Shown here: one piece after another, positions 18,470 through 27,604 of the stretch
How the letters are laid out: each line of letters starts with the position of its first letter
How positions within the stretch are numbered: the first letter of the stretch is position 1
Origin: Paraburkholderia azotifigens
GTDB taxonomy: Bacteria > Pseudomonadota > Gammaproteobacteria > Burkholderiales > Burkholderiaceae
Assembly (NCBI RefSeq): GCF_007995085.1
Contig: NZ_VOQS01000005.1
Coordinates: 372,001-436,000, forward strand
Direction: 5' to 3'
Length of the DNA stretch: 64,000 nt
Notes under the pieces: model-generated
What the model saw: the letters and a program-made list of their open reading frames with translations, nothing else
What the model was told of the DNA's origin: nothing
Databases searched by the model: none
Position numbers and translations under genes: made by a program

Positions 18470-19597
18470 ATGCCCGAAGCTCTCTCTTCACCCGGACCGG
18501 CGCACCGCGAGCCGGAGCCGCGGCAGGCAGCAGACAGTCGCGCGGATGCTGCCGGCGCAGCGCAATCGCAGCAGGCGCCGCGGCAGCCGCCGATTGCGGC
18601 GCACGCGAAGGAGTCGCGCTCCGTTGCATGGCGCGACTTCCTGTGCGTCGTGGTGCTGACGGTGATCGTTGGCGCGCTGTGCTCGACCTTCGACGTGAGC
18701 GAACTCGCGTATCGCTGGAGCCGCCGTGCCGAGCGTTATCAGCTCGACGAGTTGCCCGTCACGCTGTTCGTACTGGCGGCGGGACTCGCGTGGTTCGCGT
18801 GGCGCCGCTATCGGGAATCGCACAAGGAGTTGCTGCGCCGCCGCGCAGCGGAACAGGAAGCCGCACGTCTGCTCGCCGAGAACCGGCGGCTCGCCAGTCA
18901 GGCCATCGAAGCGCAGGAAGCCGAGCGCCGCCATCTCGCGCGCGAGCTGCATGACGAACTCGGGCAATACCTGAACGCGATCGCGCTCGACGCCGCGCGT
19001 ATTCGCGATCTGTCGGCCTTATCGGCGGATCAGAAGGAAATTCATCGCGCGTCGCTGGCCGTGATGCAAAGCGCGGGCTTCGTTTATCGGCAGATCGGCG
19101 GAATGATCCGCAAACTAAGGCCCATCGGCCTCGACGAACTGGGCCTGCCGAGCGCACTCGAGCATTGCGTGGAAGGGTGGCGTGAGCGGCTTCCCGACGC
19201 ATCGTTCAAGCTCACCATCGACGGCGACTTCGATGGTTTCTCCGACGCGCTCAACGTCACGCTCTACCGTCTCGTGCAGGAAGCGCTGACGAACATATCG
19301 AAGTTCGCGCGCGAAGCGAGCGTCGAAATCTATCTGGTGAGAGCGCCCGCCGACAGCGAACGCAGCGGCGAGATCGTCGTGACGGTTGCCGATGATGGCC
19401 CCGGTGTCGATCTGTCGAAACCGCGCATCGGCCTGGGCCTGATCGGCATGCGCGAGCGCATCGAAGCGCTAGGCGGCGAGTTTCATATGGCCAGCGAGCC
19501 TGGGCGTGGCTTTCTGCTGTGCGCGCGCGTGCCGGCTCAGGTCGGACTGCCCGAGCCGAGCGCTTCCATCGGCCCCGGCGAACGGAAAAGCTCGTGA
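18470..19597 (+). CDS. NarL-type sensor histidine kinase (HisKA_3)
   Basis: The 375-residue kinase has two membrane segments (FLCVVVLTVIVGALCSTF and LPVTLFVLAAGLAWFAW) with a very short periplasmic loop. A coiled linker follows, then the HisKA_3 motif EAERRHLARELHDELGQYLNAIAL (phospho-acceptor His) and HATPase motifs LYRLVQEALTNISKFA, VADDGPGVD and GLGLIGMRERIEALGGEF. The last 20 codons overlap the 3' end of the convergent response regulator gene, the likely partner. Comparable pairs such as FlhS/FlhR or AgmR-type systems control PQQ and C1 genes, so the same role is inferred here. Confidence 0.88.
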   Translation: MPEALSSPGPAHREPEPRQAADSRADAAGAAQSQQAPRQPPIAAHAKESRSVAWRDFLCVVVLTVIVGALCSTFDVSELAYRWSRRAERYQLDELPVTLFVLAAGLAWFAWRRYRESHKELLRRRAAEQEAARLLAENRRLASQAIEAQEAERRHLARELHDELGQYLNAIALDAARIRDLSALSADQKEIHRASLAVMQSAGFVYRQIGGMIRKLRPIGLDELGLPSALEHCVEGWRERLPDASFKLTIDGDFDGFSDALNVTLYRLVQEALTNISKFAREASVEIYLVRAPADSERSGEIVVTVADDGPGVDLSKPRIGLGLIGMRERIEALGGEFHMASEPGRGFLLCARVPAQVGLPEPSASIGPGERKSS

Positions 19598-20253
19598 GGC
19601 GCGGCCAGTTCCGAGAACTGAAGCCCGAGCCGTTGCGCGATCTGCACGAGCTGCACGCCATTGTTCGCACCAAACTTCTGGCGGATCGCCGACTGATGAT
19701 TCGCAATCGTCTTCTGGCTCAAGCCGAGCCGTTCGGCGATCACGGGCAGCGTAAAGCCCTGCACGAGCAGGCGCAGCACTTCGAATTCGCGCGCGGACAA
19801 CTGGCGCCCGGGCGGCCCTTCGCTGAACATCGTGCGTAGCGCGAGCGCATGCGAGACATCGGCGCTCAGATAGCGTACGCGGCGCGCGACGGCGCGCACC
19901 GCTTCGACGAGCACATCGGGCGCGCTCGCTTTCGTCACGTAGCCGCACGCACCCGCATCGAATGCGCGTCGCACGAACAGCGTTTCTTCATGCACGCTGA
20001 AAATCAGCACGCGCGCTTCCGGCTCGCGTGCGAGCATGCGCCGCATCGCTTCGATGCCGCTCGCGCCGGGCAACGCCAGATCCATCACGACGACGTCGGG
20101 CTGCAGTGCGCAAAAGCGCTGATACGCCTGGGTCGCGTCGGCGGCCTCGCCCGCGACGCGGACGTCGGGACTGAGCTCGAGCAACCTTCGATAGCCTTCG
20201 CGCACGACGGCATGATCGTCGACGAGAAGCACGGAGATAGAGGGCGTCGTCAT
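19537..20253 (-). CDS. NarL/LuxR-type response regulator, last gene of the fhc-pqq gene set
   Basis: The 238-residue protein has a receiver domain (VLLVDDHAVVREGYRRLL; Asp in VVVMDLALPGASG; Lys in GYVTKAS) and a C-terminal LuxR helix-turn-helix (LSAREFEVLRLLVQGFTLPVIAERLGLSQKTIANHQSAIRQKFG). The ATG overlaps the pqqE stop (ATGA), so it is translationally coupled to pqqE. Its 3' end overlaps the convergent histidine kinase gene by 61 bp. By context it is an AgmR/FlhR-like regulator of quinoprotein or C1 genes; the targets are not known. Confidence 0.88.
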   Translation of the reverse strand: MTTPSISVLLVDDHAVVREGYRRLLELSPDVRVAGEAADATQAYQRFCALQPDVVVMDLALPGASGIEAMRRMLAREPEARVLIFSVHEETLFVRRAFDAGACGYVTKASAPDVLVEAVRAVARRVRYLSADVSHALALRTMFSEGPPGRQLSAREFEVLRLLVQGFTLPVIAERLGLSQKTIANHQSAIRQKFGANNGVQLVQIAQRLGLQFSELAAPHELFRSPGPMEALGSGSPT

Positions 20254-21467
20254 GATCGCGCTCCCTCGTTGCGGGGCGCCGCAGTGGATTCGCTTGCGCC
20301 CGCCGCAAGGCGCCGCGAGTTCGCGTCGTTGCGGAACGTGACGGGCTGTTCGTTCGGCGCAAGCGCCGCCGAACGGTTCGCCGCCTCGCGCACGACGCGC
20401 ACGACCTGCTCGTGATGCGCAGACTTGTCGCAGACGGGATCGGCATTGGCCGCGTCCTGCGTCAGCAGATACGCCTGACAGCGGCAGCCGCCGAGATCTT
20501 GAGTCTTCTCATCGCAACTGCGGCACGGCTCCTTCATCCACTCGAAGCCGCGAAAGCGGTTGAACGCGTCGCTGTCGAACCAGATGTGTTCGAGCGGCGT
20601 GTCCTTAACGTTCGGAAACGTGAGGCCGGGCAGCGAGCGCGCCGAATGGCAGGGCAGCGCGGCGCCATCGGGCGCAATGCCGAGAAACACCGAACCCCAG
20701 CCGTTCATGCAGCGCTTGGGCCGCGTTTCGAAGTAGTCGGGCACGACAAAGAAGATCTTGCAGCGGTTGCCGATTTCCTCGCGATAGCGCTGGACGACGG
20801 CCTCCGCTTCGCGCAGCTGTTCGGCTGTCGGCATCAGCTGTGCGCGGTTCGCGTGCGCCCAGCCGTAGTATTGCGTGTTCGCGAGTTCCAGATATTCGGC
20901 GCCCATCGCGAGCGCCATGTCGATGATCTTGTCGACGTGCGGCAGGTTGTAGCGATGCAGCACGCAGTTGAGCACCATCGGAAAGCCATGCGCCTTGATC
21001 GAACGCGCGACGCGGTTCTTCAGGTCGAACGTGCGCGTGCTGCTGAGAAAGTCGTTGAGTTCCTGCGTCGAGTCCTGAAACGACAGTTGAATATGATCGA
21101 GCCCGTTGGCCTTCAGCACTTCGAGACGCGCATCCGTCAGCCCGACGCCCGACGTGATAAGGTTCGTATAGAAGCCCAGCCGGTGCGCTTCGGCGACGAG
21201 TTCTTCCAGGTCGTCGCGCATCAGCGGCTCGCCGCCTGAAAAGCCGAGTTGCGCGGCGCCGAGCTTGCGCGCCTGCTGCAGCACGTCGATCCATTGCGCG
21301 GTGCTCAGTTCGTCGCGATGGTCGGTGTAGTTGACCGGGTTGTAGCAGAACGCGCAATGCAGCGGGCAGCGGTACGTGAGTTCCGCAAGCAGCCACAACG
21401 GCGGCCCCACGCTGCTGCGCGACGCCTGCTGCGCGTGCTCCTGCGAAGGTGTCGAGAGATCGGTCAT
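20250..21467 (-). CDS. pqqE: PQQ biosynthesis radical SAM enzyme PqqE
   Basis: PqqE cross-links the Glu and Tyr side chains of the PqqA peptide, the first step in making PQQ. The radical-SAM motif is CPLHCAFCYNP near residue 37, and GFSGGEPLMRDDLEELV follows. The C-terminal SPASM cysteines appear as CRSCDEKTQDLGGCRCQAY. The ATG at 21467 has ggag seven bases upstream; an earlier GTG (21488) would overlap pqqD. The C-terminal tail beyond CDKSAHHEQV is about 45 residues and low in complexity. It lies in the pqqBCDE order and overlaps the regulator. Confidence 0.96.
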   Translation of the reverse strand: MTDLSTPSQEHAQQASRSSVGPPLWLLAELTYRCPLHCAFCYNPVNYTDHRDELSTAQWIDVLQQARKLGAAQLGFSGGEPLMRDDLEELVAEAHRLGFYTNLITSGVGLTDARLEVLKANGLDHIQLSFQDSTQELNDFLSSTRTFDLKNRVARSIKAHGFPMVLNCVLHRYNLPHVDKIIDMALAMGAEYLELANTQYYGWAHANRAQLMPTAEQLREAEAVVQRYREEIGNRCKIFFVVPDYFETRPKRCMNGWGSVFLGIAPDGAALPCHSARSLPGLTFPNVKDTPLEHIWFDSDAFNRFRGFEWMKEPCRSCDEKTQDLGGCRCQAYLLTQDAANADPVCDKSAHHEQVVRVVREAANRSAALAPNEQPVTFRNDANSRRLAAGASESTAAPRNEGARS

Positions 21468-21471
21468 GCTG

Positions 21472-21762
21472 TCACTCCAGCCAGCCACGCGAGCGCGCGT
21501 GGTCCACGAAGGCTTCGACTTCCGGTGCGAGACCCTTCGCGTTGAAAGTCTGTTCGAGTTCGGCGACGAGCGCGGCCATGTCGCGCGTGCCGTCGCAGCG
21601 CAACAGGATTTGCGCGGCGCTCTGGTTCAGCTTGACCATGCCTTCGGGATACAGCAGCACATGCGCATCCTGAGCCGGTTCCCATTGCAGGCGAAACAGG
21701 CTGCTGAGTTTCGGGCCGCGTTTTTCAGGGGTTTGCGCGTTGTCGGTAGTCGGCGTGTTCAT
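21472..21762 (-). CDS. pqqD: PQQ biosynthesis peptide chaperone PqqD
   Basis: The 96-residue protein binds the PqqA peptide and presents it to PqqE. The PqqD fold signature is visible: [36 protein letters not shown] followed by [10 protein letters not shown] and [14 protein letters not shown]. The ATG at 21762 overlaps the pqqC stop (ATGA). Length is typical of stand-alone PqqD (about 90 residues). Confidence 0.95.
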   Translation of the reverse strand: MNTPTTDNAQTPEKRGPKLSSLFRLQWEPAQDAHVLLYPEGMVKLNQSAAQILLRCDGTRDMAALVAELEQTFNAKGLAPEVEAFVDHARSRGWLE

Positions 21763-22466
21763 GCTGGGAAGGCCTTCTCGATCGCGTCGAGCATCGTCCA
21801 GAGAATGTCGAGCTTGAATTGCAGAATGTCGAGCGCGCGTTCCTGCTGTTCGCGCGTGCGGAAATGATCGAGCGTGACGGCGAGGCCATGTTCGACGTCG
21901 CGTTGCGCGAGCGAAATGCGCGAACGGAAATACGCAAGGCCCTCGGGTTTGATCCACGGATAATGCCCGGGCCATGTGGAAAGCCGGTCTTTATGGATCT
22001 GCGGCGCGAAGATCTCCGTCAGCGACGAACACACGGCTTCCTGCCACGGCGCGCGGCGCGCGAAGTTCACATACGCGTCGACGGCGAAGCGCACGCCCGG
22101 CACTACATGTTCGAGCGACCACAACTCGTCGCGCGACAAACCAACGGCATCGCCGAGCTGAGCCCAGGTTTCGATGCCGCCTTCGTCTTCGCCGTAACCG
22201 TCGTGATCGAGAATGCGCAGCACCCAGCGGCGGCGCGTTTCGCGATCAGGGCAATTCGACAACACGGCGGCATCCTTCAGCGGAATGTTGATCTGATAGT
22301 AGAAGCGGTTCGCGACCCAGCCGCGAATCTGCTCGCGCGAACAGCCGCCGCTGTTCATCTTCACGTTGAACGGATGATGAATGTGATACGCCTGTCCCTT
22401 CGCGCGCAATTGCGCTTCGAATTCATCGCGGGTCCATGCCGGGCCGCTGCCGCCTTTGACATTCAT
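21759..22466 (-). CDS. pqqC: Pyrroloquinoline-quinone synthase PqqC
   Basis: PqqC catalyses the final cofactorless ring closure and oxidation that yields PQQ. The protein of about 235 residues has the family blocks [50 protein letters not shown] and [24 protein letters not shown]. The ATG at 22466 is preferred because ggag lies nine bases upstream; an in-frame GTG at 22496 abuts the pqqB stop and would add ten residues. It is coupled to pqqD by overlap. Confidence 0.96.
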   Translation of the reverse strand: MNVKGGSGPAWTRDEFEAQLRAKGQAYHIHHPFNVKMNSGGCSREQIRGWVANRFYYQINIPLKDAAVLSNCPDRETRRRWVLRILDHDGYGEDEGGIETWAQLGDAVGLSRDELWSLEHVVPGVRFAVDAYVNFARRAPWQEAVCSSLTEIFAPQIHKDRLSTWPGHYPWIKPEGLAYFRSRISLAQRDVEHGLAVTLDHFRTREQQERALDILQFKLDILWTMLDAIEKAFPA

Positions 22467-22496
22467 CGATCGATTCTCCGCTGATTCACGATTCAC

Positions 22497-23417
22497 TCAC
22501 AGCTCGAACAGCATCCCGTCATGCGCGACTTCGATGCCGTGCTGCGCCAGCGTGCGGCGCTCGGGACCGTCGTCGATCAGGATGGGATTCGTGTTGTTGA
22601 TATGTATTAGCACCTTTCGCGCATTCGGCCTATCGAGCGAATCCAGCACGTCGATCATGCCGCCCGGTCCCGTTTGCGCGAGGTGGCCCATGTCGCCAGC
22701 CGTTTTCTTCGAGAGGCCGAGTTCGATCATTTCGTTGCTGGTCCATGTCGTGCCGTCGACGAGCAGCAGGTCGGCGCTGCGCATCGCGTCGCGGATGTGC
22801 GGTTCGAGCACGCCGAGTCCGGGCGCATAGAACACGCGTTTGCCGGAAGCGGGCGCCGTGATCAGCAGCCCGATGTTGTCGCCGCGCTGCGGCGCCGCGC
22901 GGTGCGGTGAGTAGGGCGGTGCCTTGCTCGACAGCGGCAGCGCTTCGATGCGCACGCCCGGCAGCGCGGCGATCTCGAACGGGCCGGCATCGAGATCGAT
23001 GGTGTGACGCTCGACGCCGCAGTAGTGCGACAGGATCGAGACGATCGGGAAACCTGACGACAGGTCTTGCCAGACGGCATCCGTTGCATGCAGCGGCAGC
23101 GGCGCGCTGTTTTCGCGCAGCATCAGCAGGCCGGTGACGTGATCGATCTGCGCATCCATCAGCAGCACGGCGGCGATGCCCGTGTCGCGTGCGTGACGCG
23201 CCGGCTGCATCTCCGGGTTGGCGGCGATCTGCGCAAGGAGGTCGGGCGACGCATTCACGAGCAGCCACGCGATGCCGTCGACGCTCACGGCAATCGAAGA
23301 CTGCGTGCGCCGCTGTGCCGCGATCTTGCCATTGCGCACGCCGTCGCAGTTGCGGCAGTTGCAGTTCCATTGTGGAAATCCGCCACCCGCCGATGAACCG
23401 AGCACCTTGACCTTCAT
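22497..23417 (-). CDS. pqqB: PQQ biosynthesis hydroxylase PqqB
   Basis: The 306-residue protein of the metallo-beta-lactamase fold starts with the diagnostic MKVKVLGSSAGGGFPQWNCNCRNC. It is thought to hydroxylate the tyrosine of the PqqA-derived intermediate. The DAQIDHVTGLLMLR segment carries the metal-binding Asp/His region, and the cysteine-rich N-terminus is as expected. Seventy bases separate it from the upstream cytochrome gene. No pqqA lies in that gap (see the separate pqqA gene at 35096-35170). Confidence 0.96.
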   Translation of the reverse strand: MKVKVLGSSAGGGFPQWNCNCRNCDGVRNGKIAAQRRTQSSIAVSVDGIAWLLVNASPDLLAQIAANPEMQPARHARDTGIAAVLLMDAQIDHVTGLLMLRENSAPLPLHATDAVWQDLSSGFPIVSILSHYCGVERHTIDLDAGPFEIAALPGVRIEALPLSSKAPPYSPHRAAPQRGDNIGLLITAPASGKRVFYAPGLGVLEPHIRDAMRSADLLLVDGTTWTSNEMIELGLSKKTAGDMGHLAQTGPGGMIDVLDSLDRPNARKVLIHINNTNPILIDDGPERRTLAQHGIEVAHDGMLFEL

Positions 23418-23487
23418 CGTCCCCTTGCTCCCTAAAGAACCGCTAAAAATGCCTTTAAAAAGGGCCTCGATTGATGAATGCCGCGCA

Positions 23488-24054
23488 TTACGGCAGCATC
23501 CTGCGCAGCAATCCGTCGCGATTCATCATCTGATGCTTGAGCGCGCCCGCCACATGCAGCGCGATCAGCGCTATGAAGACCCATGCGACAACCTCATGAA
23601 TGCCGAACCAGAACTGACGCAGTTCCTTGTCGTCCCAACCCCACTTCGGCAGCAACATGCCCCAGAAGCGCGTGCCGTACGTGTTGAACGACGAGCCCAG
23701 ATAGCCCGTCACCGGCATCGCGATCATTGCAGCGTATAAAAGAACCTGCGTAGCGCTCGCGGCGGCGCGTTGCCACGCTCGCATCGGCGGCAACGGCGGC
23801 CTGCCGGATACCATGAGAACTCCGATGCGGATCAGCACCAGCAGGAAAACCGTCAAGCCCAGCGACTTGTGAAAGTTGATCAGCGCGGCCTTGAAGGGCA
23901 GGCCGCGCGGCAGTCCGACCATATAGAGGCCGATACCCAGCATCGCGATGATGCACACGGCGATCAGCCAGTGCAGCACGATCAGCGCCATCGGGAAGCG
24001 TTCCGGTGTCTCTTTCCCTCGGTGCGCGATATCGGTCGAGCGAGTCGCGTTCAT
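23488..24054 (-). CDS. Cytochrome b561
   Basis: The 188-residue, four-helix inner-membrane dihaem cytochrome has histidine ligands in IVLHWLIAV, NFHKSLGL and the final helices (FGIHEVVAWVFIALIALHVAGALKHQ). The ATG at 24054 follows gaggga. Such proteins pass electrons between quinol and periplasmic or membrane partners. It lies 31 bp after fhcC and 70 bp before pqqB, so it is probably cotranscribed with both. Its position suggests a link between periplasmic quinoprotein oxidation and the quinone pool, which is inferred. Confidence 0.88.
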   Translation of the reverse strand: MNATRSTDIAHRGKETPERFPMALIVLHWLIAVCIIAMLGIGLYMVGLPRGLPFKAALINFHKSLGLTVFLLVLIRIGVLMVSGRPPLPPMRAWQRAAASATQVLLYAAMIAMPVTGYLGSSFNTYGTRFWGMLLPKWGWDDKELRQFWFGIHEVVAWVFIALIALHVAGALKHQMMNRDGLLRRMLP

Positions 24055-24085
24055 GTCGTTCCCTCGGTCATTCGCGGCGGCTGCA

Positions 24086-24949
24086 TCATTCGACGAGCAA
24101 CAGTTCGCCGCGTCCGTCGACGGCCAGATCGCCCGTGTAACGCTGCGGCACCCTGTGCGCGTCGAGCGCGGCGAACGGTGCGAGGCGCGGTGCCAGCGCA
24201 GCGGACACGGAAGCGGCCACGCCGCATTCGGCCGCCAGCGCCCGCGCGAACAACGACCAGAACACGTCGTAGCCGCTGCCGCCCGTCGTGAACGTGGGCG
24301 GAATGCGTTCGGGCCGTTGCAACAGCAACAGCGTGCCGCGCCGCATGCCGTAACCATAGTGCGCGCCAAGGCGGCCCGCAATGCCGATCGTCCCGGCCAC
24401 GAGCCGCGACGCCGCGTAATCGCCCGTATCGCCGCCGATCAGCACGATGCCGCGCCGCATCCGGTCGCCGAGCCGCGCGCCCGCATTGCCCGCGACGACC
24501 AGCGTGCCGCCCGTCATGCCTTCCATGCCGCCTGGCAGCGCGCCGGCGATGAAGTCGCCGCTATTGCCCGCGACGGCGAGCGTGCCGCCGCGCATCTCGC
24601 AGCCGGTAAACGCGCCTGCGTCGCCCGCTATTTCCAGCGTGCCGCCTGCCATGCGCCAGCCCGCGTAATCGCCTGCCGATCCTTCGATGCGCAGACTGCC
24701 CGCGTCCAGTTGCGCGCCGAGCCTGTCCAGCCAGCTCGCGTCGCCTTCGATCACGAGACGTGCGCCGTTGTCGCCCGTATCGACGCGGATATCGAACAGA
24801 TCGCCGACCGCGCACGCGTCGTTGCTTGCAGGCAGCATCAGGCGCGCCATCTCCGCATCCGAAAGCACGGCTAAGGCGGACGGCAACAGCGCCGACCCGT
24901 CGACGCGAAAGCCAGGCGCGTGCTTCACGCTCAATGTGACGGCGCTCAT
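24086..24949 (-). CDS. fhcC: Formyltransferase/hydrolase complex subunit C (formylmethanofuran dehydrogenase C-like)
   Basis: The 287-residue subunit has a right-handed beta-helix of GxxxG-type repeats: GGTLEIAGDAGAFTGCEMRGG, GGTLVVAGNAGARLGDRMRRG and GTIGIAGRLGAHYGYGMRRG. This is the FmdC/GltB-like domain. In methylotrophs the Fhc complex converts formyl-H4MPT to formate by way of a methanofuran-type carrier. The ATG at 24949 overlaps the fhcD stop. Length is near the family norm (about 270 residues). Confidence 0.93.
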   Translation of the reverse strand: MSAVTLSVKHAPGFRVDGSALLPSALAVLSDAEMARLMLPASNDACAVGDLFDIRVDTGDNGARLVIEGDASWLDRLGAQLDAGSLRIEGSAGDYAGWRMAGGTLEIAGDAGAFTGCEMRGGTLAVAGNSGDFIAGALPGGMEGMTGGTLVVAGNAGARLGDRMRRGIVLIGGDTGDYAASRLVAGTIGIAGRLGAHYGYGMRRGTLLLLQRPERIPPTFTTGGSGYDVFWSLFARALAAECGVAASVSAALAPRLAPFAALDAHRVPQRYTGDLAVDGRGELLLVE

Positions 24950-25890
24950 GCCGCCCCCGTTTTGCGCTGCACAATCGATGCAGCCAGTTCGTGCAGCCTG
25001 AAGTGGTAGGGCCCGAGCTTGCCGCCATAGTTCCCGGCGGAAATGCGCACCACACCGCTGCCGGGCGTGGATGCCGCCTCGATGCCCGCCGTCATCGCCG
25101 CGCCGACGTCGGCGTCCGTCAATCCGTCGATCACGATCTCCAGCACGCAGCCCGTCTGTGCATCGAGTTCGCTGCGTTGCGACAGGCCCGTGAGCGTCGG
25201 GCAGAAGGCGTCGTTGGTCGACGCGACCGCGCCCTTGTATTTCGAGCCGATCTTCGATCCCGAGCGCACGACGCCGCCCGGAAACGGCGTGATCACGTTC
25301 ACGAGCCGGTGCATTGCGGCGACGGCGGCTTCGGCGCCCGCGAGCGCGCTGTCCAGATCGCGTGCGAGCAGCAGCAGGTTGCCGCCGCCGACGGCCTTCA
25401 CGGTCTGCACCGACTCTTCGCAGACGAATTCGCCGTCCATCACGGGCACGCGCCAGTAGCGCACGCCGCCGAGCATTTTCGAAATCTGCCAGCCGTCGCC
25501 GAAATATCGCAGCGAGCCGCCGAGCGGCGCAACATCCGACAGCGGCGCGCGCGACGTTGCGGGATCGACGCCGTTGTAGACGGCCGTGGTCGGGCACGTC
25601 AGCACGCATTGCCCGACGCGCCGCGCGATCTGCTTCGCCAGTTCCTTCGACGACACCGCGAACATCAGTACCGAGATGCCGGGGCGGCCATCGGGCGTCG
25701 CGTCGGCGCGAATCTCGTGCTCGATACCCGCTTCGCAGCCGCAATCGATCACCGAGGTCGCGAAGCCCGTCAGCGAATCCGCCGCGGCGCGCGCCCAGCG
25801 CGGCGTGTGCGCGGTGATGACGAGGCGCGTCGCCTTCATCGGGAAGGCTTCAGCGAAGGTGTCGTCGATCAGGGTGTCGTTGATCTGCAT
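24946..25890 (-). CDS. fhcD: Formylmethanofuran:H4MPT formyltransferase subunit FhcD
   Basis: The protein of about 314 residues belongs to the Ftr family (INDTLIDDTFAEAFPMKATRLVITA at the N-terminus; TAVYNGVDPA; GSKIGSKYKGAVASTNDAFCPTL; RISAGNYGGKLGPYHFRLHEL at the C-terminus). It moves the formyl group from H4MPT to the methanofuran-like carrier held by the complex. The ATG at 25890 lies 13 bp after the fhcA stop, with gaaggcgg upstream. Its stop overlaps fhcC. Confidence 0.95.
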   Translation of the reverse strand: MQINDTLIDDTFAEAFPMKATRLVITAHTPRWARAAADSLTGFATSVIDCGCEAGIEHEIRADATPDGRPGISVLMFAVSSKELAKQIARRVGQCVLTCPTTAVYNGVDPATSRAPLSDVAPLGGSLRYFGDGWQISKMLGGVRYWRVPVMDGEFVCEESVQTVKAVGGGNLLLLARDLDSALAGAEAAVAAMHRLVNVITPFPGGVVRSGSKIGSKYKGAVASTNDAFCPTLTGLSQRSELDAQTGCVLEIVIDGLTDADVGAAMTAGIEAASTPGSGVVRISAGNYGGKLGPYHFRLHELAASIVQRKTGAA

Positions 25891-25903
25891 CGCGCGTCCG
25901 CCT

Positions 25904-27604
25904 TCACGCTCGCGCAAGGCACGCGACGGGCAAGAGCCGTCCGCCGCGGCAGCATGCGCAAATTTCGTCGTCGCTGATCGCGGCATGCGCGAAGTTGCCG
26001 GCCAGATTCGTTTCGCTGTACTGGCGCAGCGTCTGTTCGATGCTCCTGTCGTAGTCGGGCGAGACGAAGTGGATGCCGCCCGTCGGCGTCGACACGAGGT
26101 TGCCGTCGCGCGCGACCAGCTGGCCGTCCTTGAACACGAACGCGGGCGATGTGAACATCCGCTCGCGGTCGGCGTCGTCGCGATACACGGCGATGTCGGC
26201 GGCCGCGCCCGCTGCGAGATGGCCGCGATCCTTCAGGCCGAGCAGCTTCGCCGGACCCGCGCGCGTGATGATCGCGATGTCGTACAGCGAGAACTCGCGC
26301 GTGAGTTCGGGCAGCGCGCTCGCGACTTTCGCTTCGGGATGCAGGCGGTCGAGCTGTGCGTCGCGAAACGGCTTGTCCATCAGCAGGCGGATCAGATGCG
26401 GATAGCTCGTGAAGGGGCCGCCGTTCGGATGATCGGTCGTCATCGACACGCGCCACGGGTCGTTCACCAGCAGAAAAATCTCGAGCCCGATGATCCATTG
26501 CAGCGCGTTCACATAGCTTTGCTCGCGGTAACGGAACGGCACCACGCCGCAGCCCGCATCGCATTCGATATCGCCGACGATCCATTTATGCGGCCGCGCG
26601 AGGGGCGCGTTCCTGAACTGCATCATCGTGTCGCCGGATGCCGTCACGGTCTGGCCGAAGATGATCTGTCCCACGTCGATCGACACATTGGGGCGCGCAT
26701 TCACGGCATCGGCGATCGCGCGCGCACCCGAAGAAAACTTGCGCGGACCTTCCGTGCCGTAGCTGTGAAACTGGATGTGCGTGAGATGGACGGGCAGGCC
26801 GTCGGCTGCATCCATCGTCGCGATCGTCGATTCGATGTTGCCCGGCACGCCGAGGTTGCTCGCATGCACGTGCAACGGATGCGGCACGCGCAGTTCCGTC
26901 AATGCGCGCGTCAGCGTGCGGAGCACGTCGCGCGGCGTGATGCCGTAGTGCGCGTGCGCCTCGTCGACATCGAGCGAGCGCTGGTTGAACTTGAACGCCG
27001 AGATGCCGCCAGGATTTACCACCTTCACGCCGAGCGCGCGGCTCGCGTGCATCGTCCAGCCGACGTAATCGCGCACGCGCTCGAAGTCGTTTTTGGCGGC
27101 GAGCATCTGCAGCAGCAGTTCGTCGTTGCCGAGCATCACGTAGGCGCCGTGATCGATGATGGGCGTGTCGCCCATTTCCAGATGCGCGTGTCGTGCGTTC
27201 GACGCGATCATCGCGGGCTCGAAGGCCGCCGTGTAGCCCATTTCCGCGTAGCGGTAGCCGGTGGCGAGCGTGCCCGGCGTGCAGATGCCGCACGACGGCA
27301 TGCGCAGATAGCGGCCCCGTTCGTCCTGCACGGTTTCGTAGGACGCGTCGCGCGGCCGGTCGTCGCGATGATCTTCGGGCAACAGCAGGCGCGACAGGTT
27401 CGTCTTGCCGCCGCCGATGTGCGAGTGCAGATCGATGCCGCCCGCCATCACGATCATGCCTTGCGCGTCGTAGTCGCAGTCGACGGCGGCGCCCGCGGGT
27501 GCGTCGACGATACGGCCGTCGCGGATATACAGGTCGCGCTGCACGCCGTCGACGCCATTGGCGGGGTCGTACACGCGGCCGCCGCGAAGTCGGGACATGC
27601 TCAT
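25904..27604 (-). CDS. fhcA: Formyltransferase/hydrolase complex subunit A (amidohydrolase)
   Basis: The 566-residue amidohydrolase-fold subunit hydrolyses the formyl carrier to formate. It begins SRLRGGRVYDPANGVDGVQRDLYIRDG and contains the metal-binding GGIDLHSHIGGGKTNLSRLLLPED, then HLTHIQFHSYG and MTTDHPNGGPFTSYPHLIRLLMD. Two ATG codons six bases apart are available; 27604 overlaps the fhcB stop. It is the largest Fhc subunit and has the expected length. Confidence 0.95.
   Translation of the reverse strand: MSMSRLRGGRVYDPANGVDGVQRDLYIRDGRIVDAPAGAAVDCDYDAQGMIVMAGGIDLHSHIGGGKTNLSRLLLPEDHRDDRPRDASYETVQDERGRYLRMPSCGICTPGTLATGYRYAEMGYTAAFEPAMIASNARHAHLEMGDTPIIDHGAYVMLGNDELLLQMLAAKNDFERVRDYVGWTMHASRALGVKVVNPGGISAFKFNQRSLDVDEAHAHYGITPRDVLRTLTRALTELRVPHPLHVHASNLGVPGNIESTIATMDAADGLPVHLTHIQFHSYGTEGPRKFSSGARAIADAVNARPNVSIDVGQIIFGQTVTASGDTMMQFRNAPLARPHKWIVGDIECDAGCGVVPFRYREQSYVNALQWIIGLEIFLLVNDPWRVSMTTDHPNGGPFTSYPHLIRLLMDKPFRDAQLDRLHPEAKVASALPELTREFSLYDIAIITRAGPAKLLGLKDRGHLAAGAAADIAVYRDDADRERMFTSPAFVFKDGQLVARDGNLVSTPTGGIHFVSPDYDRSIEQTLRQYSETNLAGNFAHAAISDDEICACCRGGRLLPVACLARA

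Noticed and set aside
19537..19597. Frameshift or misassembly as explanation for the overlapping kinase and regulator ends
   Set aside because: Both frames read cleanly to their own stop codons and both C-termini are beyond the conserved domains.
23418..23487. pqqA expected just upstream of pqqB
   Set aside because: The 70-bp gap cannot hold a 24-codon gene with its own start signals, and no E-x3-Y peptide is read there. The gene was found at 35096-35170.
24086..25744. A single 552-codon protein covering fhcC and part of fhcD
   Set aside because: The upstream half is an out-of-frame shadow of fhcD. The true fhcC starts at 24949 with overlap of the fhcD stop.
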